From Bradysia coprophila (Eukaryota; Arthropoda; Insecta; Diptera; Sciaridae), in NCBI RefSeq assembly GCF_014529535.1, contig NW_023503616.1:6620584-6684583 (forward strand): 64,000 nucleotides of DNA, given 5' to 3'. Below the pieces are notes generated by a model, which was given only the letters and a program-made list of their open reading frames with translations, was not told where the DNA came from and did no database searches. Both the position numbers and the translations under genes were made by a program. This document shows, one piece after another, positions 24,180 through 35,571 of the stretch (its first letter is position 1; every line of letters begins with the position of its first letter).

Positions 24180-24962
24180 ATGGGAACACTAACATCTTGG
24201 ACAACGGCTGAAAATTTATTGAAATCAATCAGTCCTTGTGACATTGTGGAGTTTAACCGTATTACATATTCACACTTTGGTTTCTACATCGGAGACGGCA
24301 TTTGTGTTCATGTTCAAGCTCCCAGTAACACCTCACTGGGCAGTTCATCAAGGTCGTCATCCAGTAGCTCGAGAAGACGATTGAAAGAAGGTTATGGAAC
24401 GAAGGTTGCTGAACCATTAGTGAAAATTGCTGGACATGATTTTGTTCGAGTGAATAATTCGGAAGTAACGGCATTTCAATTGGGAGTGAATCGACGACCC
24501 GAGGAGGAAGCAAAGAAGCTTGCTGTCAGCGGTTTACCAGTAAATAACAACGGAAATGTTATAATCGGTCAATCAATAAATGTTGAGTATTTTTTGGTGA
24601 GCTCGAATAATTGCGAAGGATGGTCGACTTATTGGAGATACAATCATCCCTCTGGATGGTCCATTCAGGTGATTATTTGGAAAGTTGTAGAAAAATGAAC
24701 AATGAGTGAAACAACGGGATTTTTTTTACTCTAGTCTACCAACGCTGTCTTTAATAGCACTATTGGAACTGTCGAACGATTTACGGAATCAATTGCTTGC
24801 TGCGCTGATTCAATTTTGGCTGATGATAATTCCCCCATGTATAAAAAACTAAGTGTCGGAGCTGCTGTGGTTCCCTATATGGGCGTTAAATATACAACGA
24901 AATGTGTTAAAAATGTAACAAATTTTGCTACAGGAAGTCTCATGAGAATATTTAAGCAATGA
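24180..24962 (+). CDS. LRAT/NlpC-P60-like (H-rev107-type) protein
   Basis: Two exons, 24180-24668 and 24735-24962, encode 237 residues with a phase-0 join. The fold is suggested by the family's spaced residues: H32 in YSHFGFYIGDG, H44 in CVHV and C145 in NNCEGW, with a hydrophobic C-terminal segment. This is the catalytic His-His-Cys pattern of the LRAT and HRASLS/PLAAT group of acyltransferases and phospholipases. PLAAT proteins normally read NCEHF, and here it is NCEGW, so activity is uncertain. A Ser/Arg-rich insert (about residues 50-66) separates the two halves. The start is the only ATG just before the conserved block. An AATAAA-type signal lies near 25043. The substrate cannot be inferred. 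Confidence 0.75.
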
Positions 24963-25655
24963 GTTGAAATTAAATCAAATTTTTGTGGTTTATAAAGACG
25001 ATGTAACTGAAAAGCATTGTGAATCTCATTACTACATTCCAAAATAAACAAAAAAAAAAAAGTTTTTACTGAAATTAAAACGTTTTAACCAGTAGCAGAA
25101 CTGACCTAACATAGAAGACAGGATCACTGTGGTGTACATAGGTCCTTGAGAAGTGCCAGAATGAGAATACAGTATGGCAAAAGTCTATAAATTTCCTTTA
25201 CGTTAGAGACAATCAACCAAGTAGCCAAAGTGCCGCATCGCATTGATGTTTTTGCTTCTAAATAGCTTCTGAGAGCTTTATAGTTTTTTTTGTGTCACTG
25301 AAATATTACACTTTTCCAATGTTATCCAAAAGAAGCTCAAACAAAGATATTTAGAAAAAATATTTTTTAAACAAGATTCGAAATATTAACTGATATAGCA
25401 CTCCACATACTTCCGGGGATTGGTTTAGGGATCGTTATACTTTGGATGCAGGGCCTATTTTTCAATTTTCCTAATGAATTTTCGTGAATTTTAATGAAAT
25501 TCATGAAATCTGATGAATTTTAATGAAATTGATGAAATTTAATGAATTTCATGAAATCTGATGAATTTTGATGAAATTCATAATATCTGATGAATTTCAA
25601 AGAATAACTTATGATTTAAACGATTTATTAGTCTGAAATATAACAGAATTTATGT

Positions 25656-26100
25656 TTAAAATCGAACTATTCGATTTTGTACTTTATTTTTTCTTTGATT
25701 GTCGGATGGTTGCTCAAACACGCCTTTGAACAACTCCTGTTCATGACTTTTACAATTTGATTTTTCACGTCGTTTCTTCTTGCTTAACCAATACTGTACA
25801 GAAGGCGTAGGGTCAAATTTTTCCAAAGGCCTCATTTTTGTATTTACGTACAAGTAGTCAGATCAAGTGTCTTGTGAAATTGTCGAACGATCAGGGGTTT
25901 TGAACTTGTTATACACATCTGTAAATATTATTGCTATGAACTAATTGGGAGAATGATTACTGCAACTACTTACTGATCAATCGTTCAACATCGGCTGAAT
26001 GCGGCTTTGTAGCAACAATTCTCGCCAAAACAATCTTGAATATGTTGAAATCGTTCGGATTGCATTCAATCAAAGCTCGTAAAATGTCGTGGGCTGAGAC
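25656..26100 (-). pseudogene. hAT transposase C-terminal (dimerisation) remnant
   Basis: On the minus strand one piece above 25974 reads IVATKPHSADVERLIS, the hAT dimerisation signature (compare SADVER..S in the family). It ends at a GTAAGT donor. An acceptor at about 25919 leads into a second piece that continues to a stop at 25656. That piece contains LYVNTKMRPLEKFDPTPSVQ, like the family's usual end, then a basic tail. Read in the spliced frame, the second piece has a TGA shortly before this block, so the gene is broken. The upstream catalytic core is not in the element. Confidence 0.7.
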
Positions 26101-26145
26101 AAGCTGTTTTGTGCACATACTATATGGACTGCCCAGTCTTGACTT

Positions 26146-26582
26146 GTGTTTCTAAGTTCAGCATTGCGTGCAAGTGGTACAAGCAATATTACAGACATAA
26201 AAAAGAACATACGAAGCCTATCAAGGTTGGGAAAGCAGATGGCTTTTCAAACGGTAAAAGACCACTTGCTACAAAAACATGCTAACCGGCCATCTGCCGA
26301 AACTCAACGAACGTGGCAGATGAATCAGTGAACGTGGCAGATGAATCAGTGAACGTAGCAGATGAATCAGTGAATGTGGAAGATGAATCGGTAAATGTGG
26401 AAGATGAATCGGTAAATGTGGAAGATGAATCGGTGAATGTGGCAGATTAGTCACTGGGATTTGATGAAAATCAAGTCGAAGTGACTTCGATTCGAGGAAA
26501 ACGGAGAAGAGGAACAACAAGTTCTGTAAATGAGGTCGTTCCTCTAAAAAGATCGAGACGAGCACGAAAACTGAAAAAATAA
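26146..26582 (+). pseudogene. Broken frame with 7-residue repeats inside the hAT element
   Basis: A plus-strand frame ending at 26331 overlaps, in another frame, a run of 21 bp units at 26313-26447. These units encode about six copies of VN-V-(A/E)-D-E-S. That second frame has one TAG (26448-26450), then continues to a Lys/Arg-rich end (KRRRG, KRSRRARKLKK) and stops at 26582. It looks like a decayed acidic-repeat, basic-tail protein, either a second transposon gene or a captured host piece. I do not recognise the family. Confidence 0.4.
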
Positions 26583-28615
26583 TTCCGTTTTCCTCCTGTA
26601 GGTTTTTTTCCGTTTCTTGACCATCAAGATGACATTTTTGTTGAAAATAAAGATTAATGAATTTTCATGAATTTTCATGAATTTTAATGAAATCTGATGA
26701 AATTTGATGAATTTTAATGAAATTGATGAAATTTAATGAATTTTGATGAATTCTAATGAATTTTCAAGAATTTGATGAATTTAATGAATTAAAAATAGGC
26801 CCTGTTTGGATGTGTACAGAAAAGTATTTGCTATTGTGACCATTTATGAATCTTTAAACCTTACCACTTAAATGTCAGCTTTTGGACTACACATTCCTCA
26901 AATCGATTTTTAACCGTGAAGCCATGATGACACATTTTTGGCTAAATGGAAAAAAATGTAGAAGACTGCGGGCAACTTGGTCTACAGGTAATGTACATTG
27001 TCTGCTACAACTATTGTAGATTATCACGATACAAAGTCACCTGCTACAGGTAACTCTTTTTGTCAGCGAAGATGAAATCAATGTCAACAACACATTGAAA
27101 TTATATTACTTTATTTCATTATTTTCAGCTTACAATTTCTTTATCGTTACAAAAAAGAATTGGTTAAGTATTTTAATAATAAGAAAAATTATACGACGAA
27201 GTATTGTCCAAAAAAAAATAAACTCCTGAACATCACCCGAAACAATATTTCCTTAACAAAAAAGGTTTTTTTTTAAGATAATAATTATGGTTAAAACTCA
27301 AACATAAAGATGCAGGTATATCACATAACAAAAAATGTAGTTGGAATACGGAAAAATTCATCCAGTTCCAACTTGAGGGTGATTAAAGCCCAGCCCATGT
27401 CAGTTCAAATGGTTTGGATCGAAATTGATGATTGAATACAGAAAAGGTCCATGGGAGGACTGTTGTTGTTTTTATTTCATTTTTTTTAGTTCTCTTCAGA
27501 AAGATGAAGATTACTTGGTATCTCAAAATTCGCTTCCCGAAGATTTAGGAAGAGTGATGGAAAATTCTTTAGTGAGAGAAAAATATTATTGCGCAGAGCG
27601 TATTGTGATGTGGCGTATATGAACCCAGCTTTTGCATAGTATGCAATACTGGAATAACAAACGGATGATACAGAACTTAATATGCGTGTCAAATTGTTCA
27701 AATCTTTTTATACTTTTCTGAAAGCACATCGTAAAGAAGGGAGAAAAAAATGATCTGTTCTACGAGGCACGGAACTCCTGTTTCCGATCGAAAGAAGAAA
27801 CTTGTTCCTGTCGTACGAACCTATCTAAAGATTTATTTTGTTAGGGTCGACACTTCGAATGATGGTAAAAAAGAATTTCTGGCAGATGACAATCCAGGTA
27901 AAATCAAATTTGCTACGTAAAGAAAATTTCATTCTTAAAGAACAGTCCATGCCAACCGAAATTGTGTCTAACTGATCGACGACAATGTTATTGTGTGATT
28001 GAGAGACGTTTGGGGTGCAACATCAAACAATTGAAAATTCGCTCATTTTGACATTGCTCCCAAACCAGAACAAAAGAAATAATTTTTTCTCAACTAAGTA
28101 ACGAATAGTTAAACTTTCCTAACTAGTGTATAAGTATCGCAATTTGGTCGGCTTTTTCCGACGTATTCTGGGATAAACTTATGTTAAAAGACTTGTTTAT
28201 CAAATTAGATTTCAGATTCCTCCGGCTCGTGCTGGATCCTCTCATTCGATAAAAAGGCCTTTAGGATAATTACTATTTTAGGCACACGATTTGTATTGCT
28301 TTGGTATTGTATTGGCTTACGGCGTCGTGTAACAATCTGCACATACATAAGTGCCTAAAAAAGACATTTATCACTCGGTTGCTTAAATAACTATTTCAAC
28401 TACGGCCCGCGAGATAGTGATAATGAAACCCGTATGAAGGTGTCTTAGTAGTGTTCTTTGAATGAGACACAAATTTGATTGGCATTAACTGTATAATATC
28501 ACTTTAAAGAGTTTTCACCGGTATTAGAAGAATTTATTTTCACAACGCAGGCGAGAAAACAGTTCTCCCCACCGCTGAAACTTCGTGAGCCATTGTTGTG
28601 AAAAACGTTGTGTTT

Positions 28616-28696
28616 AACTCGGGAAAAAAGTTGGAAATTGCATTTAATCGGTAACAAGACATTAGAAATGCAATTTCCAACGTTTCTTCCCTCGTT
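28616..28696. repeat. Hairpin with about 33 bp arms
   Basis: The left arm AACTCGGGAAAAAAGTTGGA, running on to AATTGCATTT, pairs with AAATGCAATTTCCAACGTTT and TTCCCTCGTT on the right. The loop is about 20 bp. It is a small foldback element. Confidence 0.65.
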
Positions 28697-29652
28697 GTAC
28701 AAATCACTATTAAACGCTTGGGATCTGTTTAAAGAAATGTTGTGGGAGGTTAGAAGTATTCTGTCTGCTTATCATATCCGCTATTACCCTACCCATTGTA
28801 ACAAAGCTCAATAAACGATTGTATCTGTCTGCCTCACTATCTGTTAGTTAATTACATTAAATATAATTGAAGAAGTGTGTTCAGTGGAAATGAACAGTAA
28901 GAAAATCGAAGAAACAAAATAAGGAAAATACAAATTAGATTATGATAATACACTTAAACGCAACACTAATTAATATAGCAATTAAAGAATATATAATAAT
29001 GATGATAATTAATAATGATAAATTTAATAACCAATAAACCATACTTCGTTTTCATTCCTCAAATTGATTTTTAATTTATCGATGTAGATCTTTTAACAAA
29101 ATTTCTTTTCTCTTTTTTTTTTCAATTTACTTCCCTTTACTTAAATTTCGTTTGTTTAACAAAATTATTTTTCGAAGGAAAGTAAACGTAAAATTTTAAT
29201 CACCGAAACGCCTTGGACGTTCAATGATTCAACAATCACAAAAAAAATTCTCTTCACCCGACCTTTCAATGGACAATTTTTAAAGATTTTCTTCTTCCTT
29301 TCTTTTCATTATTATTTACGAATGCAAAATGGACTGTTCATTAACGAATTAATTAGAATTTATTAATAGTTAGGAAATTTGAAAAGGTAATATATATTTA
29401 TGGATACATACGACGTGTGTGTGTGTGTGTTTAAGCATTAAGATGAAAAGAATTCTTTTTTGTTATATCTCGTGTTTGGTTGTGAAAAGGCATATAGGAT
29501 AACAATGACTAGTCTTTTATAAACAAATTTGATTACGTTTTTGATGCAATGAATGAACAGTCCGACGCAACAAATTAACTGATCGAATTGTTTGCTTTTC
29601 TTTACGCTGGAGAATGAGGTCGACAAAAATAAAGAAGGAAATTAATCAGAAA

Positions 29653-31177
29653 TTATTCTTTACAAACTGATGTATCCATTGGACTAGCTGGAGCGAATGC
29701 ACTATTGCCAGTAAATGAAATGCAATTGTTGCTAGGCAACTGAAACGTGGACGATGATGTGAAACTATTGTTTAGTGATGCTGATCCACTGCTGTTACTG
29801 CCGGCAGCTAATATATTTGGTGCTGATGTGTTCAGTCCGACCGGTGTCGGTATAGCTGGCTTAATAAATCGTTCACTGGTTCGACGACCCTGCAACCAAT
29901 TTCATTTTCGTTTTAGTTTAAGCGAATTCAACAATAACCAACCACCACAGGAATGATTGAACAAATATCACTAAAACTCACCACAATTTGTCCACACGAA
30001 TAACAACGGCTCGAATGTGTGCCGCTACCTAAACCACCACCTGGGCTCAACGGACGACTACTAGACGGGCTATGTGGCACTGGACTACTAATCGTACGCT
30101 GTCGCTGTCCCAAAACGCTTTCATTGTAAAATCGTTCTTCTTCCATCTCCAACGATGATTCCGACTCGGATAAATGGCGGCAGAGAGCTTCGCGTCGTTC
30201 GACTTCCAATTGTAATTTTCGCTGTAGGCGCAAATTCTCCTCACGAATGCACTTTTCCTCTTGAGCAAATTGTTGCATCTTTTCCGTTGCCTCTTTTTGA
30301 GCTGCTGATAAGTTACTACGAAGTCTTGTCACTTCTGATCGAAGCGTTTGAATGTGCGCACTTAAATTCGAAGCCGTATCACCATTTTCGCTATTTATGT
30401 CTTTTGCACTAGTTGGATCCGACACCGGTTGATCCAATTTGATTTGTAGTGACCGCTTTTCAGTTTCCAACTTATCCATGCGCTTCCACAATTTATTCAC
30501 CAGTGCTTCTTGTTCCTGTTCGAGTGTATTCTCTAATTCAACCATTTCACGACGCAACTGCTCCAAATTGGTCTGTTTGGCCAATGTTTCGGCCTCGAGT
30601 TTCTCGATTTTTCGCATCAATTTGTTTACCAAACATTCTTGCTCTTGTTCCAGTGTTTGTTCGAGCTTACACTTTTCCTGCCGTAACTGATCCAATTTGC
30701 GAGATAAATCATTCGTCAGACATTCTTCTTCGCGCTCATAGTGATGAGCCAACGTTTCTTTCTCTTTTTTGAGAGCTTGAATTTTCTTCAGCAATGTGTT
30801 CGATATAAATTCTTCCTCCTGTTCAGCCTTAGCTTGCTACAAAAAAAAATCAAAAATTAAAAAAAAATCCATTCCAAACAAATCGACGTATTGATCATAC
30901 AATTGTTACGGATGCTTGACGGAGTGTACGATTTTCTTCCTGTAAAACTTTGACCCGGATTTTATACGTCTCTAGCTCTACTTTAAGAACTCTAAAAGAA
31001 GATAAAACGGAGAAGTTGTAATATCATGGAACGGACCGCCACATTATAATTGTCTCACCTGTTCTGTTGAGTCAACGATTCGATTCGTTTTTGTAGATGT
31101 TCCCTGGAAACGGGAGACGGCGGAAGCATTGTTGACCCACTGTCCAAGGAACTTTCCGATTCACATGGACTGTCCAT
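29653..31177 (-). CDS. CCDC6: Coiled-coil domain-containing protein 6 (CCDC6)
   Basis: Exons in coding order are 31177-31059, 30991-30901, 30836-29982 and 29889-29653, giving 433 residues (human 474). The N-terminus is short and Ser-rich. The coiled coil runs from about residue 27 to 320, with the family blocks [20 protein letters not shown] and [20 protein letters not shown]. Three related heptad segments are visible, two with LEQEQE(C/A)LVNKL. The C-terminal third is Pro/Ser-rich and disordered ([11 protein letters not shown]), then [16 protein letters not shown]. In humans CCDC6 is a scaffold and 14-3-3 partner in DNA-damage and apoptosis control; the insect role is inferred. The start is the first ATG (31175-31177) after an in-frame stop. 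It ends CYSCGQIV before the last exon, a Cys pair of unclear meaning. Confidence 0.93.
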
Positions 31178-32577
31178 CGTGGCTGAGTTAACTCTTTCTG
31201 GATAATTTTTTTCTTCGAAAAACTAAACAGAGATTCTAACCTACAAAAAGAAAAATCATCAATTCATTCACAGCGAACAAATCGTACTCATAGTTTGGAA
31301 AATAGTAAAACAGGCAGAGAAAGTGAAATGCTTCATGAAAATGTTTAATTTATTGGTTGATAGATAGTTTGTTAAGCAAACGATAGCCAAGATTCAATCG
31401 AAACCCAAGAATATTTGGCTCTTCTGAACATTTCAACTTTACAAGATCGTGAAAACAATTTTACTTTTTCAGTCGTAATTTCTTAACTGGGTATCATCGG
31501 GATCTTAAACGACAACAAAACAATGTTCTCACCGCTTTCAATCAATTTCCGCCTAGTTTCGTTACTTTGATTCTTTATTTCCGTAAAAAAAAACAAATTT
31601 CTTCCAAAAATCAAAAAATCAAGCAATGAATTCGTCCGCCTCAACAATTTTTTTAGGATGACACTTTGTTGTACTTCTCTTTTCATTCGTTAGATGTCGG
31701 ATTTATCGCGATTGCAATATTCTCCGAAAACTTTCTGTGCAATCTTTTATCTTCTTTCAGTCGAAATTAATTACCTCAAATTTGTCTTGCATGCAACGAC
31801 GATGTCAGTCTTAACATTTTCTAGAAGACCGACTTTCGATTAAATTATTTATTTTCCATTAATTGTGATTTCTTCTTCTTGGTTTAGACACAGATTAATA
31901 CGGTAACAATGTGATAGATGGCGTATAATGTCTTCGAATAAATTGATGTATCCTAAAATTGTCCCAACATGTAAAAACTAAACTATTCGATTTTGAGGGT
32001 CGTTCCATTTTCTTGAATATCTAAAACATCCCATACGGTAAACCTTGTTTCACGGCACTGCTACTAGCACGAACTTAGAAAATATAGCCTTCAAATTTGA
32101 CACATGCCAATTCAATGTTCATGCTAGTAGCAGTGTTGTGCTTGATCCCCAAATAATAGAAATAAAAACTTAGCAAGTGTTAGCAAAAGCAAAATTTATT
32201 ATAAGTTTACCTAATCGGGCACCACACCCATCACATTTGATCGTAAAAAGGGAAGCAGAATGCACCTGTTCGAAAGTTGACAGTTGACGACAAAATGTAA
32301 ATTTTTCGTACAAATCTCATTTGAACCTTCGTCAACCAATAGTAGAATAAGGTGGTTTCTAGAGAGGGTATTGTCCGTGAGCATTACCTTCAGTGTTTAC
32401 ATTTGATTAGTAACACCTGCAGTGCTTCACTGCTTCGTTCCGTTTCACACGTTCCGCTGCTTATTTTCTACAAAAAAAGGGACGATATCACGCGTTTTAA
32501 TGTCAATCGAATAATTCTTGAAATTAAAGTTCAAATAGTGTTCAAGTGACCTACTTTGTTAATAATATTAACCCACT
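31178..32577. other. Intergenic stretch between CCDC6 and the ariadne-like gene
   Basis: A divergent promoter region for two genes. An inverted repeat lies at 32051-32140 (CACGGCACTGCTACTAGCAC against GTGCTAGTAGCAGTGTTGTG-like text). I see nothing else. Confidence 0.5.
32051..32140. repeat. Inverted repeat with CTACTAGCA arms
   Basis: CACGGCACTGCTACTAGCAC faces ATGCTAGTAGCAGTGTTGTG across about 50 bp. Small foldback, no ORF. Confidence 0.55.
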
Positions 32578-33065
32578 ATGTTCAATCAATCGTCTAGCAT
32601 CATTAGTTTATCCGAGGCCTACAAAGTAATAACAATTGACGATGTGTTTTGTCAAATGAACGATCAAATCAAAACTATTAGCGATGTGATGAACGTAAGT
32701 TTTAAGTGCCTAAAAACAACGAAAATCTAAATCTAAACTGAAATGTGCCGTCACAGATTCCGGCAACCTCCGCAAGAATCGTTTTAAGTCATTACAATTG
32801 GCAGTCCGACAGACTCGCAGAGAAATTTGTTGCTGCCGTCTCTAAACAGGAACGTGATGCATTTTTTCGCGATGCGAAAATATTATTCCCAAGGATCAAC
32901 GATCGCAGAAAAGAAGCTGACTGTCTAATTTGTTTCGATAAGGGTATGGATCATTATGAAAAACGAACGAAACCACTTCACAGATGTTCAGGAACAGACC
33001 AGCAAGAAAATTTATCTGCCACATGCGAGATGTTTTTGGTAAAATTTTGGTTGTTTACAGTCTAA
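32578..33065 (+). CDS. Ariadne-like N-terminal fragment (UBA-like region and start of RING1)
   Basis: Two exons, 32578-32694 and 32757-33065, give 141 residues. The N-terminal part (ITIDDVFCQMNDQIKTISDV, then IPATSARIVLSHYNW and DAFFRDAKILFP) resembles the UBA-like region of ariadne RBR ubiquitin ligases. It is followed by ADCLICFDK, which could be the first Cys pair of RING1. The rest of the RBR module is missing. After residue 70 the family likeness fades and the frame ends soon after a possible GTAAAA donor at 33039. It may be a truncated paralogue, a decaying duplicate, or a gene with exons I did not find. The retained intron argues against a processed copy. Confidence 0.45.
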
Positions 33066-34270
33066 ATTTTTTTTTGTAAAAATTATTTGGCAGATGATGA
33101 GAAAACCTAAGCAAGCTTGTTTGAACTAATTGGGTGTAAAATTTATTTTTTGCGTAACGAAGCTGAAAGCGTCAACTCTAGCAATATCATTCATTTTAGA
33201 GATTGTATTTCAAAGACTGCGTCACACTTTTCTCGAAGAGATTTTTGTGGGGTCAACATTGCACGTGTTCAGCTAAAGTAAAAATTAACCATCGAATTCG
33301 TTGATTTGTGATCTATAGTTTAGTCTACGAAAATATTCAGCTATTAAAGATACCACAATGCCTTGTCTGGGAGATAGAAGTTTATTGAAATTCTTAACAC
33401 AGATTAAGCGCTTCGTGAGATGTGTTTTAAGACAAGCAACAGTTTTTGCAATTTTGAAAGTTCTTCACCGTTTGGTCTGGATCAAAAAAATTATTCAAAG
33501 ACCAGGAAGAGTCTAGACGAAAGGTATTTATAGGGTCACTATCATTATGATAAAAAGACTGTTAAGTGTTTCCACGCATCATGAATAGTTAGCGGACTTT
33601 CAGTATAATGTTTTACACGCGCCCCTCCATGAAAACAGAATATCAAGCGTCAAAAGTTATTGTAAACCACACGTTTTTAGCTCTCTCACAGCAGACCCTG
33701 CAAACAGGTCTAGGGATCCAGGCGATGTTTTACTTAATGGTGGAGTTTGTTTATGTTATTCGTCAAAGAGAGAAATTTGATACGAAGGCGGAGCTTACTC
33801 TCCGTCAACAAGAAGTGTTATGCACATCGAACGATCAACTCGTTCGGCTTTACATCGCGTATTTTCGTAGCACATTTTGTCGCACTTTTTCCAGAAAGGA
33901 TGCGAATATAATTTTTTCGCACAAATTCAGGCTACAATTTAGCGTTGTGTCAATTCGTCTTTTAATGGCGCAGCCAGGAAAAAACGATGTGCTGATTTTA
34001 ATGCTCACCGTATGCGAAAGTAACTCATAGTTGAGATGGGAGGACTTTAAATATTAATCTAGTTGGTCAAAAATTCTGATGAACAGCTTTTTAAAGATCG
34101 TCAGTGGGCAAATGATCTGGTATAACGTATAAACTATAAAAAATGCAGCTGAGAAATAATGCGTGTGGTGTCGAAAAAACTACTCTCAAGAAGTGAGTTG
34201 GGAATATGGCTCAACCGAGGAAAAGCACATTGAATTTACACGTTTGATTCGCGGCATAAGTGCGCTTCAG

Positions 34271-34747
34271 AATTCACACCATAAGTCGCTGCAAATTCAA
34301 AATGAAACGCACAACAACCAAATTAAATTCAGCGTTGTGTTTGGTCAACTCGTTTAATATAAGAATGCATTGAAATTTATTTTTTAATTCATTGGTTCAT
34401 CCATCGATTCATCAAAAATTTGAATTCTGAAGCAGAAGCGCACTTATAATGCTTAGTTTCCTCTTACCAAAAAAGTACTCCATGTTAGAGACAAAATTGA
34501 TTTTTTTCCATTTTTCCTTTGATTATTTGACAGCTTGCCCTCTCACGGAGTACTTTTTGTTGAGTGGAATGGACACTTAACGTGAATTTGAATTTTCGAT
34601 GAATCGATGGAGGAACCAATGAATTAAAAAATAAATTTCAACGCATTCTCATATAAAAATAAAGCGAGTTGACCGAACACAACGCTGCCTTTGATTTGGT
34701 TGTTGTGCGTCTCATTTTGAATTTGAAGCGGACTTATTGTGTGAATT
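34271..34747. mobile_element. Large foldback with a second foldback nested in its loop
   Basis: Outer arms of about 150 bp (34271-34422 and 34596-34747) are roughly 88% alike by eye. They share, for example, CGCACAACAACCAAAT and TTTATTTTTTAATTCATTGG. The loop (about 34440-34590) is itself an inverted repeat with AAAGTACTCC / GGAGTACTTT. It matches the separate element at 58544-58697, so it seems to have inserted into the outer one. The outer ends AATTCACACC resemble family B. Confidence 0.75.
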
Positions 34748-34846
34748 ATAACGCATGAACTTCTTATCTGTTATATTACACAACACCTCGTGAATGTTGT
34801 TGATACAATCCACAAATTCTTGTATAACATCGTGCGTTTGTGTATG

Positions 34847-35011
34847 ATTCACGCCGTAAGTGTGCCTAAAATTTGAATTTTAAGTGAACGATTCGATGAA
34901 AAATTAACCGAAAAATATACATTTCAACGCTTCATTGTATGAAAATGACAATACGTTAGAAAGACCTCCGCACTTTCCATTTTGAATTTCGACCGCACTT
35001 CCGGCGTGAAT
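34847..35011. mobile_element. MITE family B, copy 2
   Basis: It begins ATTCACGCCGTAAGTGTGCC and ends GCACTTCCGGCGTGAAT, 165 bp. The same internal sequence occurs in reverse at 37207-37362, so the gluconokinase gene lies between two opposed copies. Confidence 0.75.
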
Positions 35012-35045
35012 TGTGGCGGGACAAGAAGGTAATGCAAATACACGA

Positions 35046-35153
35046 AAATAAGCGGGACCCTACTTTGAGGTGAATTTATTCTATATAGATACACATACGT
35101 ACAGCAAGTTGTAAATTTATAGGAAATTCACCCGAAAGTTGGGTCCCGTAATT
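35046..35153. repeat. Inverted repeat with GCGGGACCC ends
   Basis: GCGGGACCCTACTTTGAGGT running on to GAATTT faces AAATTCACCCGAAAGTTGGG and TCCCG. Arms are about 30 bp, the spacer about 50 bp. Confidence 0.6.
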
Positions 35154-35571
35154 TCCGTGATCCTTGACAATAAAGGTGGTAAAACTGTACAGTGTATTCT
35201 GTCATAGAAAATTTTACAATTTAAAAATAAATTAAATAAAGTATGAGCAGCGATGTCATTTTTTGTGTTGAAAATATTACCTCATGTTACCATTTCGGTA
35301 TTCGAAAAATAAATAATTTGTGATTGTGACGTGTTTTTTTTGTTTTGCTCCGTTATTTTGGTGTGCAAAAATGAAATAAAGTTGAAAATTTAAAAAAATC
35401 AGTGTCGCATTTGTCAAAATAAGGTGGTAGTTTGACTGCATCAAAACGAAGTTTGGTTGCTAGAGAGGGTATTGGTAAATAGAATGCCATCAATCTGAAC
35501 TTAATCATTTAAATAAAACACAAATGTAATGAAAAATATAAAAATATTTTAATTGAATCGATTTTTAATCA

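Larger units (their letters stand above)
25449..26804. mobile_element. Decayed hAT-superfamily DNA transposon
   Basis: A 1,356 bp insertion with terminal inverted repeats CAGGGCCTATTTTT / AAAAATAGGCCCTG. It is flanked by an exact 8 bp duplication, TTTGGATG (25441-25448 and 26805-26812). Eight-base duplications with CAG-starting ends are the hAT signature. Both subterminal zones are packed with the words GATGAATTT and AATGAAATT, as expected for transposase-binding subterminal repeats. Inside are a remnant of the transposase C-terminus (minus strand) and a separate heptad-repeat frame (plus strand). The N-terminal transposase catalytic part is absent, so it cannot move by itself. Confidence 0.9.
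25341..26849 (+). repeat. Duplicated SMSr 3' flank, split by a hAT insertion
   Basis: 25341-25448 and 26813-26849 together match 20547-20690 with scattered differences. Shared text includes CACATACTTCCGGGGATT and GGATGTGTACAGAAAAGTAT. The 8 bp TTTGGATG at the break occurs on both sides of the insert. Confidence 0.85.
24963..29652. other. Intergenic stretch between the LRAT-like gene and CCDC6
   Basis: It holds a duplicated SMSr flank split by a hAT element (25341-26849) and a hairpin (28616-28696). A (GT)n run lies near 29413. From 26850 to 28600 I see only AT-rich DNA and short unsupported frames. Confidence 0.6.
33066..35571. other. Intergenic stretch rich in foldback elements
   Basis: It contains a large nested inverted repeat (34271-34747), a family-B MITE (34847-35011) and another foldback (35046-35153). 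A 140-codon frame at 33608-34030 has no recognisable features and is not called. Confidence 0.6.

Noticed and set aside
26269-26565. Minus-strand frame with HLPHLPI repeats
   Set aside because: Antisense reading of the 21 bp repeat; the plus-strand reading gives a more plausible acidic heptad repeat.
29413-29430. (GT)n run
   Set aside because: Short simple repeat of no evident significance.
30155-30772. Plus-strand frames over the CCDC6 exon
   Set aside because: Antisense shadows of a well-supported coiled-coil coding exon.
33608-34030. 140-codon plus-strand frame
   Set aside because: No motif, no splice context, in a repeat-rich spacer; could not be supported as a gene.
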